DNA of 64,000 nucleotides from Blastomussa wellsi (Eukaryota; Cnidaria; Anthozoa; Scleractinia; Plerogyridae): NCBI GenBank assembly GCA_947652115.1, contig OX393561.1, positions 44,331,233 to 44,395,232 of the forward strand, read 5' to 3'. Shown piece by piece: positions 49,654 to 57,380 of this stretch (position 1 is its first letter; each line of letters starts with the position of its first letter). The notes under the pieces were generated by a model. It saw only the letters and a program-made list of their open reading frames with translations, ran no database searches and was not told where the DNA came from. The position numbers and the translations under genes were made by a program.

Positions 49654-50732
49654 AGAGTAAAAAGACAAAGAAGAAGAAGGCTTATGCGACTCTGTTCACA
49701 ACCTATCGAGATCCGACCGCACCTGGTAGTTTGGGGGGCGTGGCTCGTTTTGCACGCGCACAAAAATTACCCGTTGGAAAAGTACGAAAGACATTGGAGC
49801 GTGATTTGGGTTATACCTTGCACAAACCCCGAAGACGACATTTTCCTACCCTCCCCGTGATGGTGTTTGGTATCGACGAACAATGGGCAGCAGATCTGAT
49901 CGAAGTGGTCAACATTGCCAAATCCAATCGCGGTTACAGGTATCTATTGACAGTGGTCGACGTGTTTTCCAAGTATGCCTGGGTGGAACCCGTCAAGACC
50001 AAGACTGGAAAAGATGTGACGACTGCTTTTGAGAAGATTTTGAAACAAAGCCAAGGTCGTCAACCACAGAATCTTCAAACGGATAACGGTAAAGAATTTT
50101 ACAACAAACACTTCCAAGCTTTGATGAAACGGAAAAATATCCATCATTTCTCTACCAGTGGAGACACCAAAGCTAGCATCGTAGAACGATTCAATCGCAC
50201 CTTGAAGGAAAGATTGTATCGATATTTTACCATCAAGAATACATTGACCTTCCTACCCGTGTTGCAAGATTTGGTCTTGGGCTACAATCGATCGTATCAT
50301 AGCAGCATCAAGATGGCCCCCAGCAAAGTGACTTCAAGTAATCAAGAAGAAGTATGGAACAACTTGTATGCCAAACGTTTGAATGCCAAGCGTCTCAAGC
50401 CAAAGTTTAAAGTAAATGATCGCGTGAGACTCAATAAGAAGTTTAGAACCTTTAAGAAAGGTTACCTACCGGGCTGGACGGAAGAAGTGTTTATAGTATC
50501 CAGAGTCGTCCCTGGAAGTGTGGTCACTTACAAAATCAAAGAGATGGATGAAACACCTTTGGAAGGCACCTTTTATTCTCAAGACTTACAGAAAGTCACT
50601 GTATCAGACGACGATCTGTATCGAGTGGAAAAAGTGTTGAAACGAAAAGGGAATAAATTGCTTGTACGTTGGAAAGGTTGGTCAGATAAATACGACAGTT
50701 GGATTGACAAGAGGGACGTGAAAAAGCTTTGA
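49626..50732 (+). CDS. Retroviral-type integrase with C-terminal chromodomain (368 aa)
   Basis: Catalyses DNA strand transfer of the element into the host genome. The RNase H-fold core carries the DDE triad D90 ('EQWAADLIE'), D153 ('LQTDNGKEF') and E188 ('ASIVERFNRTL'), with the canonical 35-residue spacing between D153 and E188. A chromodomain-like module forms the C-terminus (about 326-368, 'YRVEKVLKRKGNKLLVRWKG' then 'YDSWIDK'), as in Polinton c-integrases. It could read host chromatin marks. The N-terminal 20 residues are Lys-rich; no zinc HHCC domain is seen. The start ATG overlaps the preceding ORF. The stop lies two bases before the minor capsid ATG. Length and residues look intact. 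Confidence 0.93.
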   Translation: MSLQNGKTMKSKKTKKKKAYATLFTTYRDPTAPGSLGGVARFARAQKLPVGKVRKTLERDLGYTLHKPRRRHFPTLPVMVFGIDEQWAADLIEVVNIAKSNRGYRYLLTVVDVFSKYAWVEPVKTKTGKDVTTAFEKILKQSQGRQPQNLQTDNGKEFYNKHFQALMKRKNIHHFSTSGDTKASIVERFNRTLKERLYRYFTIKNTLTFLPVLQDLVLGYNRSYHSSIKMAPSKVTSSNQEEVWNNLYAKRLNAKRLKPKFKVNDRVRLNKKFRTFKKGYLPGWTEEVFIVSRVVPGSVVTYKIKEMDETPLEGTFYSQDLQKVTVSDDDLYRVEKVLKRKGNKLLVRWKGWSDKYDSWIDKRDVKKL

Positions 50733-50734
50733 GG

Positions 50735-51754
50735 ATGAGCGAGGAGTTTTACATTACCTTACCTAGCCACAGCAACCGGGCAGAGTTTCCCCAGAACCAA
50801 AGCAATTATTTCAAGATTCGATTACCCCATCCCATCAGGTTGCATGGTTCGAGTTGGAAAGTGGAATTGATTAGCATCTCCTTGCCAGACGTGAAAGTGC
50901 ATCTCCCCAAGCTGGTCGACGGTAACGAAATCCTGTTTACCATGGATTGGATCATGAAATACCCTTCCGGTGCGTTAAAATTTGGTAGGGCCCACTATGA
51001 CCCGAAAGATCTCGGAACCATGGTAGAGTACATTGATGGTGTTGGCTTCATGAAAAGTATGGTGACATTTTTCGAGCAACGGCGCATCTTGAATTACCGA
51101 GGACCCCATCTTGGTAGCAGCTATACAGCATCCGATGGAAAGAGAATGTACGTGAAATTTCGTTGGGATGGAAACGATCTGCTGACGGATAACAAAGGGA
51201 CACACGTACGCGCAATGTACTCACCAGCATTGAAGATCAATAAAATGTTGGCCTTAAAGATGGGGTGGTTGAAGGAGAGAAGCCCTGAAAATTATGATTT
51301 GGGACCCAATTTACGTCAGGAGTTTTTTACAGACACGGTTCCCAATTTAGACACGATGACACATGATCTGGAAAACGACAAGGGTGAACCTGTGTTTTGG
51401 CTGATAGAAGAAGAAGACCTTTTTCATCTGAGCGTGACTTGTGATTGGCGCTTCACCAATCTCAACAAAGCCTTTCAAAACGTGGTGGGTTCAACATCAC
51501 GTTCCTTGTTCATTTATTCCGACGTGGGAGGTAGTTCAACGGTCGGAAATCAAGTCACGGATCTATTACGAGAGGTCAATTATCGACGCACAGGGGATGG
51601 AAGTCATTATTTTGAACCGCTTCACATTCAATATATTCCGTTGCGCAAGACCCAGTTGGACATTATTGAGACGCAGGTGTCAGAGACAACCGGTGAATTG
51701 ACCGAATTTGGTGAAGGAAACACGATTGTCACTCTTCACTTTAAACGAGCATGA
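50735..51754 (+). CDS. Minor capsid protein, penton-like (339 aa)
   Basis: Matches the Polinton minor capsid family expected to fold as a single jelly roll and to fill the five-fold vertices. Visible family marks are the N-terminal 'FYITLPSHSN', 'FPQNQSNYFKIRLPHPI' with 'LHGSSWKVELISISLP', and the C-terminal 'FIYSDVGGSSTVG' with 'LLREV' and 'HIQYIPLR'. The true start is the ATG at 50735; a longer reading would need a TTG start. It follows the integrase stop by two bases, and its TGA overlaps the next ATG (ATGA). No breaks seen. Confidence 0.85.
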   Translation: MSEEFYITLPSHSNRAEFPQNQSNYFKIRLPHPIRLHGSSWKVELISISLPDVKVHLPKLVDGNEILFTMDWIMKYPSGALKFGRAHYDPKDLGTMVEYIDGVGFMKSMVTFFEQRRILNYRGPHLGSSYTASDGKRMYVKFRWDGNDLLTDNKGTHVRAMYSPALKINKMLALKMGWLKERSPENYDLGPNLRQEFFTDTVPNLDTMTHDLENDKGEPVFWLIEEEDLFHLSVTCDWRFTNLNKAFQNVVGSTSRSLFIYSDVGGSSTVGNQVTDLLREVNYRRTGDGSHYFEPLHIQYIPLRKTQLDIIETQVSETTGELTEFGEGNTIVTLHFKRA

Positions 51755-51999
51755 AAGGTGGAAGTTTAACACGATTCAAACCTGACCCACAAGACGGAGG
51801 TGGCTTCGTTCAAGAACTGCTGAAAGCGAGTGTTGTGGGAGGTCTGAAAGGATTAAAAAGCGGTCGCGGTGTTCGAGATCGCATTTCGAAGGCAAAACAG
51901 GGTGCAACTCGGAGCGCTAAACAAGCAGTCAAACGTAAAGCTTACGAAGTCCTAGATAGAAGCATCAAGCGAAAATTCAACGACATCTTCGGCGACTAA
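51751..51999 (+). CDS. Small basic virion-type protein (82 aa)
   Basis: Begins MKGGSLTRFKPD. The MKGG/S sequence fits an adenovirus-protease type II site (M/I/L-x-G-G|x). A Gly-rich stretch and a Lys/Arg-rich C-terminal half ('RDRISKAKQGATRSAKQAVK') follow, which suggests a DNA-binding core or membrane-lytic cofactor. Overlaps the minor capsid stop by ATGA and the next ORF by TAATG. No named family recognised. Confidence 0.6.
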   Translation: MKGGSLTRFKPDPQDGGGFVQELLKASVVGGLKGLKSGRGVRDRISKAKQGATRSAKQAVKRKAYEVLDRSIKRKFNDIFGD

Positions 52000-52199
52000 T
52001 GAATCCCATCTACTCCAGAAGCTCGAGACTCGTGAAATCTAGAAAAGGGTTACGTCGTGAAGGATTCCCACAAACCTCGAAACGTCGACGAAAGGTACAA
52101 AAAGGCGGATGGATTGGTCCTGAGGTCAGTAAACCTGTTGGCTACGATTGGGATCACATCTTAGCGAGAAGAGAAAGGAGAAGAAGAAGAAAAATATGA
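51999..52199 (+). CDS. Small Arg-rich protein (66 aa)
   Basis: Arg/Lys-rich throughout, with 'KVQKGGWIGPE' in the middle (a possible GG cleavage site) and a C-terminal 'RRERRRRRKI' tail. Likely a DNA-condensing or core protein. Start and stop overlap both neighbours (TAATG and ATGA). No family recognised. Confidence 0.55.
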   Translation: MNPIYSRSSRLVKSRKGLRREGFPQTSKRRRKVQKGGWIGPEVSKPVGYDWDHILARRERRRRRKI

Positions 52200-52297
52200 C
52201 GGATACCTTGATGGACGGTGGGTTGTTACACCCTGCATCCATTTAAGTCCTGAATCCGCAACTGAACCTGTTTACCGTACCACCTACAGATCTCAGC
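52196..52297 (+). pseudogene. N-terminal part of the major capsid gene, cut by in-frame TAA
   Basis: An ATG at 52196 (overlapping the previous TGA) opens a frame that meets TAA at 52244-52246 after 16 codons. It then continues without a stop and in the same frame into the major capsid ORF. The codons between the TAA and 52298 read 'QLNLFTVPPTDLS', the characteristic N-terminal motif of Polinton major capsid proteins. The original start was therefore almost certainly 52196. The TAA is either a nonsense mutation, a sequencing error, or a site of readthrough. Confidence 0.7.
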
Positions 52298-53599
52298 ATG
52301 TCTAGTTATCGCATTGTACCCATTCAGACCTATACGACAGGCATCAATCCCGTGGAATTCCAAGTGGATCCGCAAGAAGATTACGTGGACCTCAGTCGAA
52401 GTTTCTTTGAGATTGAGTTAGCGCTCAAACTGGTGAATGGTGATAACATAGTCGAAGCCACGAGACTCTGGCCAACGAACAATTTGGCCCACACTTTGTT
52501 TAAACAGATCAGTGTGAGACTCAATGGTACCTTGATCAGTCCTCAAACCGACACCTATCATTACAAAGCATACCTGGAAACATTGCTCAACTACAACAGA
52601 GATGATGGAGAAACCGTACTAAGACCTCAAGGTTGGTACAATGCCCTGGACTTTCCAACAGAGTTTACTGCGAACAACACAAACACAGAAGGAGATGGAC
52701 ACGAGGCTTTCGAAGAATTGTCCTCCAACCAACAAGCTTCAGTAAAACTGATGAAAGCAGAACAAGACAATTACACGGGTGGAAAAAGACACGTGCTAAG
52801 GTTTACACCCCACATCGAGGTGTTCCACTTGAACAAGTTATTGGTACCTGGTGTGCAGATTGGAATCCAGATGTACTTCAATTCTCCCAATTTGTTCTTG
52901 AATGGTGTGAACGTGGCTGGAAGATTGACGCACGAAGAGGTCAAAGTGAGAATGTACTTGTGTCAAGTAAGGCTTAATCCCAGCATCTACCGAGAGTTGA
53001 TGACGAAAATGAACGTCAACCGAGCCATAGTGGCTTACCCTACCGTGAGAAGTGAAATTAGGACCTTCAACATGCAACGGAACCAGCAAAGATACGAGTG
53101 CAACAATTTATTTCAAGGCCGAATTCCTAACAGAGTCATCGTGGGACTCGTGCATTCAGATGCCTTCAATGGTAATGTGGCACGTGATCCATTCTGTTTT
53201 CAAAAGTTTGGTGTGAGTAACATCAGGCAACTAGTGCGAGGAGAGGAGTACCCTTATGAGACCCTGGAACTAGTGCACAACGACAGTACCCAAGATCTGA
53301 GAGGTTACTATCGCTTCTTACAAGCCACGGGATGTCTGTGCAAACATCAAGGAAACATGGTGAGAAGAGAAGACTGGGGTCAAGGCAAGAATTGCACACT
53401 GTTTGTATTTGACAATGCAGCCAACGGATGTTTGGACAGTCCTGTGTTGAACCCCAAGCAGTCAGGAGAGTTGCAGATCGTGCTGAACTTCGGTGTACCA
53501 CCGGGTAACAACATCACTGTCATCCTGTACGGAGAGTTTGAGAACCTCTTGGAGATAGACAAGAACAAAGCTGTGCTGTACGACATTTACCAACGCTAA
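52298..53599 (+). CDS. Major capsid protein, double jelly roll (433 aa from internal ATG)
   Basis: Forms trimeric hexon-like capsomers in the Polinton/adintovirus lineage. Family marks include 'GINPVEFQVDPQEDYVDLSR', 'TLFKQISVRLNGTLIS' with 'YHYKAYLETLLNYN' (first jelly roll), 'RGYYRFLQATGCL' in the second half, and the closing 'IDKNKAVLYDIYQR'. The whole frame from 52298 is open and of normal length. The ATG used here is internal, because the conserved N-terminal motif lies upstream behind an in-frame TAA. TAATG overlap with the protease. If translation starts here, the N-terminal arm is lost and assembly may suffer. Confidence 0.9.
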   Translation: MSSYRIVPIQTYTTGINPVEFQVDPQEDYVDLSRSFFEIELALKLVNGDNIVEATRLWPTNNLAHTLFKQISVRLNGTLISPQTDTYHYKAYLETLLNYNRDDGETVLRPQGWYNALDFPTEFTANNTNTEGDGHEAFEELSSNQQASVKLMKAEQDNYTGGKRHVLRFTPHIEVFHLNKLLVPGVQIGIQMYFNSPNLFLNGVNVAGRLTHEEVKVRMYLCQVRLNPSIYRELMTKMNVNRAIVAYPTVRSEIRTFNMQRNQQRYECNNLFQGRIPNRVIVGLVHSDAFNGNVARDPFCFQKFGVSNIRQLVRGEEYPYETLELVHNDSTQDLRGYYRFLQATGCLCKHQGNMVRREDWGQGKNCTLFVFDNAANGCLDSPVLNPKQSGELQIVLNFGVPPGNNITVILYGEFENLLEIDKNKAVLYDIYQR

Positions 53600-54162
53600 T
53601 GGAGAAAGTACCTCTGAATAACGTGCAACTGGATCATTTGGCGAGAGCGGATGCCATCTTGAAACCCTACTTTTACGGGACGGTGGCTTGTGATCGATTA
53701 CCACGTGGACCGATCAAGAAAGAACCTCGTGGGTACGTTGTAAACACTGATCCACACGACAAACCGGGCCAACACTGGTTGGCGCTTTGGACCCATAGTG
53801 GGAATGTGTGCGAGGTGATGGACAGCTACGCCCTACCTTTAGAGTCTTACGAGACAACAGAGCCCCTGCAAGACTGGTTAAAAGGTCAATGGAAATATGT
53901 CATTTACAATGGACAGTCTCTACAATCGATTTACAGTAAAAGCTGTGGTGATTACGCCTTGTTTTATTTAAAAGACAGAGCGAGAGGTCAAAGCATGAAC
54001 GAGTTCTTGAGGCGTTTCTCGAAACATGATTATGTAGACAACGATCACAAAGTAGGCCAGATGTTAAAGAAGGTGGTCGAGAAAGAGTTGGAATGGGATA
54101 AAGTTTGTAAATTGAAACATCATCAAGGCAGTTCTCGTTGCGGTGTGAGACATTTAGTGTAA
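53599..54162 (+). CDS. Adenain-like cysteine maturation protease (187 aa)
   Basis: Belongs to the adenovirus protease / Ulp1 (C5-C48) fold, cleaving capsid and core precursors in the virion. The catalytic set is visible in order: H59 ('PGQHWLALW'), D75 ('CEVMDSY'), Q109 (oxyanion hole, seven residues before the Cys, as in adenain) and C116 ('SKSCGDYALFYL'). Length is close to adenovirus protease. It starts by TAATG overlap with the capsid stop, implying coupled expression. An AATAAA follows the stop, so it probably closes the first transcription unit. Intact. Confidence 0.9.
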   Translation: MEKVPLNNVQLDHLARADAILKPYFYGTVACDRLPRGPIKKEPRGYVVNTDPHDKPGQHWLALWTHSGNVCEVMDSYALPLESYETTEPLQDWLKGQWKYVIYNGQSLQSIYSKSCGDYALFYLKDRARGQSMNEFLRRFSKHDYVDNDHKVGQMLKKVVEKELEWDKVCKLKHHQGSSRCGVRHLV

Positions 54163-54178
54163 TGATTGTTGGTTTGAC

Positions 54179-54184
54179 AATAAA
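54179..54184 (+). terminator. Polyadenylation signal AATAAA after the protease
   Basis: AATAAA 17 bases after the protease stop. It separates the integrase-to-protease block from the ATPase-to-PLA2 block. Confidence 0.55.
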
Positions 54185-54211
54185 ATACGATTGAAAACAT
54201 GTTCTGTGTGG

Positions 54212-54284
54212 TGGTCCTTTAGTACAATAATTAGTATCCTCGACTGCAACTCGAGAGATCGGGGCTCGATTCCCACAGGGTCGA
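54212..54284 (+). tRNA. tRNA-like gene, anticodon GCA (Cys), degenerate T-stem
   Basis: A 73-nt cloverleaf can be drawn. The 7-bp acceptor (TGGTCCT with AGGGTCG) uses three G-U pairs. The D-arm region is 'AGTACAATAATTAGTAT'. The anticodon stem CTCGA/TCGAG is perfect, with loop CTGCAAC (anticodon GCA). The T-arm has loop CTCGATT, but only three of five stem pairs hold. The B box reads GGCTCGATTCC, one base from consensus, and a T7 run follows at 54285-54291 as a Pol III terminator. It sits between the protease and ATPase genes. Charging as a working tRNA-Cys is doubtful; a Pol III transcribed tRNA-like RNA is likely. Confidence 0.65.
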
Positions 54285-54291
54285 TTTTTTT
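54285..54291 (+). terminator. Pol III terminator (T7) of the tRNA-like unit
   Basis: Seven consecutive T residues directly follow the discriminator base of the tRNA-like sequence. Confidence 0.6.
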
Positions 54292-54304
54292 CCTTTCCAT
54301 GTGG

Positions 54305-54312
54305 TATTAAAA
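54305..54312 (+). promoter_or_regulatory. TATA-like element of the second + strand unit
   Basis: TATTAAAA 36 bases before the ATPase ATG, after the AATAAA of the previous unit. Consistent with a separate promoter for the ATPase-to-PLA2 block. Confidence 0.4.
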
Positions 54313-54347
54313 GCAGCATACCCATGCACGTTTAGTCATTTGGACTC

Positions 54348-55007
54348 ATGGAACGACGCGAGGCTTTTCGATTTCACACCCCTTCCAGTCTGTTGGTGGT
54401 GGGTCCTTCAGGGTGTGGCAAGACGGTGTTTACCACCAACCTTTTACTAAACAACCTCGATTTGTTTCATGCCCCACCATCCCAAATACATTATTGCTAC
54501 GGGGTGTGGCAAGAGGGGTTTCAACCCATGAAAGAACGGGGGATCAAGTTTCACGAAGGCGTTCCCGACACAGATCAATTGAAAAAGTGGTTTCCTAAAG
54601 GCGGATTGCTTGTGTTGGACGATTTAATGGAAGAGGGCGGAAACGATAAACGCGTGTTGGATCTGTTTACCAAACATTCTCACCATCAAAACGTCACCGT
54701 GCTCTACTTGTGCCAAGACATGTTTCCGCCAGGGAAATATGCCAAGAGTATTTCCAGGAACGCACACTACATCGTAGCCTTTAAGAATCCACGAGATCAA
54801 TTAGGCATGAGAAATTTGCTATTACAGGCGTTTCCCACCCAATGGCAAGTTTTACAAGACACGTTTCAACGTTTGACAGAACGTCCATTTGGATACATGG
54901 TCTTGGATTTACATCCTGGCAGTTCGGACGATCAAAGGATTCTCAGCCACCTTTTAAAAGACGAAGGATGTATGCGATGTCACAAATTCATAGAGACATC
55001 AAGATGA
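54348..55007 (+). CDS. FtsK/HerA-type genome packaging ATPase (219 aa)
   Basis: Pumps the DNA genome into the preformed capsid. Walker A is GPSGCGKT (residues 19-26). Walker B is 'GGLLVLDDLMEE' with D91-D92. Further along are 'HSHHQNVTVLYLCQDMFPPG' (sensor-type strand with Gln) and 'SISRNAHYIVAFKNPRD' (arginine-finger-like region), the order expected of the A32-like packaging family. The length is typical. The C-terminus ends in a CxxC ('CMRCHKF'). Its TGA overlaps the next ATG (ATGA). Intact. Confidence 0.92.
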   Translation: MERREAFRFHTPSSLLVVGPSGCGKTVFTTNLLLNNLDLFHAPPSQIHYCYGVWQEGFQPMKERGIKFHEGVPDTDQLKKWFPKGGLLVLDDLMEEGGNDKRVLDLFTKHSHHQNVTVLYLCQDMFPPGKYAKSISRNAHYIVAFKNPRDQLGMRNLLLQAFPTQWQVLQDTFQRLTERPFGYMVLDLHPGSSDDQRILSHLLKDEGCMRCHKFIETSR

Positions 55008-55552
55008 GATCTTCCCAAGATTTAATTACTACCGTATCTCTAATGAACGGATCCAGGAAAAGCGCTCAGCTGGTAAACAAAGATCTGCTGTACCGATTGG
55101 ATGGGTTGTTTGCCTTCTACCACCGTCAGTGGTGGTGTCATCGTCAAATGTTTTACCACTTTAAGTGGTGCCACGGTTGTTTGAATGCTTTGGCTTTGAT
55201 GATCGTGGCAGCAGGCATCGTGGTAGGATCCGTCTTGGAAAACAGTATCCTGATTGCCTGTTTAACTGCCGCTGGAACTGTGATTAAGGGGTGGAATGAT
55301 TTCAAAAAGTTTTCATTCAAAATCGACATGTGTCGCTTTGCCTACACCACTTACGGCAAAACATTGATCGAATTGAGAACCTACGTGCGAGGACTTCCGA
55401 TGGAGGAGTTTGAGGGATTTTTGATCAAGATGCAAACCTTGGATGACACAATCACTGATTTCACACCCCCTGTATCTGACAAGTGCGTGCAAGAATACCA
55501 ACAACGATTTCGCTACGACCACGTCGATAAAAGCAGGAGCACTGACGTGTGA
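55004..55552 (+). CDS. Two-transmembrane protein, SLATT-like architecture (182 aa)
   Basis: Starts at the ATG overlapping the ATPase stop. The layout is an N-terminal charged region, a helix with 'FYHRQWWCHRQMFYHFKW', and two adjacent hydrophobic spans ('LNALALMIVAAGIVVG' and 'ILIACLTAAGTVI'). A cytosolic helical segment follows ('FKKFSFKIDMCRFAYTTYGK', 'ELRTYVRG'). This two-TM-plus-helix plan resembles SLATT-domain membrane proteins known from prokaryotic conflict systems. The assignment is by architecture only. In a virus it could form membrane pores or scaffold virion membranes. Next gene follows within 16 bases. Confidence 0.65.
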   Translation: MRSSQDLITTVSLMNGSRKSAQLVNKDLLYRLDGLFAFYHRQWWCHRQMFYHFKWCHGCLNALALMIVAAGIVVGSVLENSILIACLTAAGTVIKGWNDFKKFSFKIDMCRFAYTTYGKTLIELRTYVRGLPMEEFEGFLIKMQTLDDTITDFTPPVSDKCVQEYQQRFRYDHVDKSRSTDV

Positions 55553-55567
55553 GTGCTAGTATGTGTC

Positions 55568-55765
55568 ATGAAGAGAAAGCGAACAGTTCGTAGAAAACCA
55601 AGGAGGCAAAGGAGGGCACAAAAAGGGGGATTATTACCGTTGGCAGCTCTCATTCCCGCTTTAGTAGCAGCAGGAAAGGCAGCGGCTCTAGGAGGAATCT
55701 CTAGTGCAGCGGGTTACGGTGTGAAAAAAGGTTTGGAAGCTGCTTCGCGTAAACGTCGACGATGA
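55568..55765 (+). CDS. Adenovirus pX/mu-like core protein (65 aa)
   Basis: An Arg/Lys-rich N-terminus (MKRKRTVRRKPRRQRR) is followed by 'AQKGGLLPLAALIPALVAAG' and a Gly/Ala hydrophobic stretch, ending in 'ASRKRRR'. This basic-GG-hydrophobic layout matches adenoviral pX (mu) precursors, which condense DNA and are cut by the protease at GG sites. The ATG at 55568 is used; a longer version needs a GTG start. ATGA overlap with the next ORF. Confidence 0.7.
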   Translation: MKRKRTVRRKPRRQRRAQKGGLLPLAALIPALVAAGKAAALGGISSAAGYGVKKGLEAASRKRRR

Positions 55766-56112
55766 AAAACAAACCATTGACCAAGAAAAGAAGTAAACAG
55801 CGAGGCGGAGCACTGGCTCGACGTAGACATCGATTGGTAGACAAGATCGCTGAAGGAGCCAGTATGTTCTTATCGGGACCCTCACCTACCTTTGCTACTC
55901 TGGCTTTGAAATTAGCAGGACAGGCAGCAAAAGGAATCAGAGACAATGTGAATCACTATAACAAGAGGCAACGTGGAGGTGCACTGCTTACTGTTCTCAA
56001 GAACGCGGCCAAGATCGGGTACAAGCTCGGCAAGGACAAGAGGTATAAGAGAATGGGAGCAAAGGGTGTCACAGGCAGTTACAACAGACGTCCTGCACCG
56101 TGGGAAGTATGA
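55762..56112 (+). CDS. Basic protein with two GG cleavage-type motifs (116 aa)
   Basis: Contains 'KQRGGALARRR' near the N-terminus and 'KRQRGGALLTVLKNA' at about residue 70. Each is a Gly-Gly-Ala site in a basic context, so protease cutting could release a middle peptide and a basic tail. The segment between is helical and hydrophobic ('FATLALKLAGQAAKGI'). Overlaps both neighbours by ATGA. Perhaps a second core or membrane-active protein analogous to adenovirus pVI/pVII. No family name is certain. Confidence 0.6.
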   Translation: MKNKPLTKKRSKQRGGALARRRHRLVDKIAEGASMFLSGPSPTFATLALKLAGQAAKGIRDNVNHYNKRQRGGALLTVLKNAAKIGYKLGKDKRYKRMGAKGVTGSYNRRPAPWEV

Positions 56113-56438
56113 GTCGTTTACGCAGACAACGCCCTTTCTTGGAGGCTATTCTCAAAGAGGCCAATCGGAACAGGAGACAAGAGATGTTAGAACATGCTAA
56201 TGCAGATCAAATCAATACCGTGAGCGAAATGGTTCTCAACCTATTACGAAACAGAATTCCCGTTCACCCAATTACCATGGCTAAGCTGCACCACTATAAG
56301 ACAACGCTACGCGAAGTGGGGAAACGCAAAAACTCAGTGAAGAGACGACGAGAACATCTCCAAAAACAAAAGGGTGCTGGATTCTGGCAAGGTTTACACG
56401 ACGTATTCAAGGCATGTCACTGCAAGAGCAGAGGCTGA
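56109..56438 (+). CDS. Conserved Polinton-type basic protein (109 aa)
   Basis: The product reads 'RPFLEAILKEANRNRRQEML', then 'HANADQINTVSEMVLNLLRN', then 'LREVGKRKNSVKRRREHLQK', ending 'KGAGFWQGLHDVF'. I recognise this as a widespread hypothetical family in animal Mavericks and related repeats, of unknown function. It is helical and basic, with a possible GxG cleavage site near the end. ATG at 56109 overlaps the previous TGA. It overlaps the next ORF by 25 bases. Confidence 0.65.
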   Translation: MSRLRRQRPFLEAILKEANRNRRQEMLEHANADQINTVSEMVLNLLRNRIPVHPITMAKLHHYKTTLREVGKRKNSVKRRREHLQKQKGAGFWQGLHDVFKACHCKSRG

Positions 56439-56803
56439 AGTTATATAAAGACAGCAACACCAGGCTCGTCCAGTTATTGAAGGAAGCCAACGACAGGAAC
56501 GCCAAATTGGAACAGAGTTCAGACAGATGGCATAAAGCCCACGACAACCTCATGCAAGAGCATTTGGCGCTCAAGTACAACGACGCACCGTGTCTCGCTT
56601 GTCAAGAGATAAGTGCCACCACCCCGCCTGGCAAAACGATCACTCCTTGCGAGCAGTGCATCGTGGCACGACGCAACTGGCAAAAAGAAATCAAAGACTT
56701 GACGGAAGAAGCCCACTATTGGCAAACGTGTTACGAATCGTTACTCGAACAACATTTCGAGCATGACAGAAGAGGTGATGATGGTGCCTACGAGAGAGTT
56801 TGA
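56414..56803 (+). CDS. Coiled-coil protein with a CxxC pair (129 aa)
   Basis: N-terminal coiled coil ('LKLYKDSNTRLVQLLKEAND' onward) and a C-terminal helix rich in Trp, Tyr and Glu flank a central segment with two Cys pairs, 'CLACQ' and 'CEQC'. The four Cys could bind one zinc. Function unknown; a scaffold or partner for the capsid or DNA-binding proteins is possible. It overlaps both neighbours in other frames. Confidence 0.6.
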   Translation: MSLQEQRLKLYKDSNTRLVQLLKEANDRNAKLEQSSDRWHKAHDNLMQEHLALKYNDAPCLACQEISATTPPGKTITPCEQCIVARRNWQKEIKDLTEEAHYWQTCYESLLEQHFEHDRRGDDGAYERV

Positions 56804-57380
56804 CCAATTGGTTCAGTATTACAAAGGAGAAATCACGGACCATGCCTTGTTGAACAAGGCGGGTCGATTGGCCGCTGAAAGCCATGTGATACTCCACGAT
56901 AAATCGATCCCAGATTCGATTGCCATCAAGAAAATTAAACCTTTAGCTCGTCAGAGAGGTCGTTTAACCAAACGTATCAGACAAATTGGTCCTTTGTCGA
57001 GCAATAGTGTTGATGTCGGTGAAGAGGAAGAGGCCGAGGAGGAAGGAGTTTTGGTGAAGGGTCCGTTGGAAACCATGTTCAAACAATTGATCAAGAATAC
57101 TTCTCGAGCTACGAAGACACCAAAGATCAAGGAAGAAGCTACACCATCTACGTCAGGTGTTAAAAAGAAGCCACCCGCTGCTAAAACACCCATTCCACCT
57201 GACTCAGAACTGGGAACGCTCCTAAGAAAGGCTGACATTCTCCTGGGAAAAGACAAACGTAAAGGCAAGCGCAAACGTAACAACGAGGCCGAACGCTTAA
57301 AACCTACGAGTGGCTGGGAGGACTGGGCCCAAGGAAAGAAACTGAGACGAAATCTACAACACGATTATGACACGACCTAA
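56763..57380 (+). CDS. Conserved Polinton-type protein with acidic linker (205 aa)
   Basis: The N-terminal 45 residues ('VPTREFDQLVQYYKGEI', 'LLNKAGRLAAESHVIL') form a helical module. A linker with an acidic run (EEEEAEEEG) and a Pro/Lys-rich part follows. The C-terminus carries the signature 'GWEDWAQGKKLRRNLQHDYD'. I have seen both end motifs in animal Maverick ORFs of unknown role. Probably a virion or scaffold protein. Start overlaps the previous ORF by 41 bases; the end overlaps the PLA2-like ORF by 14 bases. Confidence 0.65.
   Translation: MTEEVMMVPTREFDQLVQYYKGEITDHALLNKAGRLAAESHVILHDKSIPDSIAIKKIKPLARQRGRLTKRIRQIGPLSSNSVDVGEEEEAEEEGVLVKGPLETMFKQLIKNTSRATKTPKIKEEATPSTSGVKKKPPAAKTPIPPDSELGTLLRKADILLGKDKRKGKRKRNNEAERLKPTSGWEDWAQGKKLRRNLQHDYDTT

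Noticed and set aside
50729..50734. Two-codon upstream extension of the minor capsid gene
   Set aside because: It would require a TTG start; the ATG at 50735 is two bases after the integrase stop and fits the spacing of the other genes.
53900..54325. 141-codon minus-strand ORF across the protease end and the tRNA-like unit
   Set aside because: Antisense shadow of the protease and intergenic sequence; no conserved motif.
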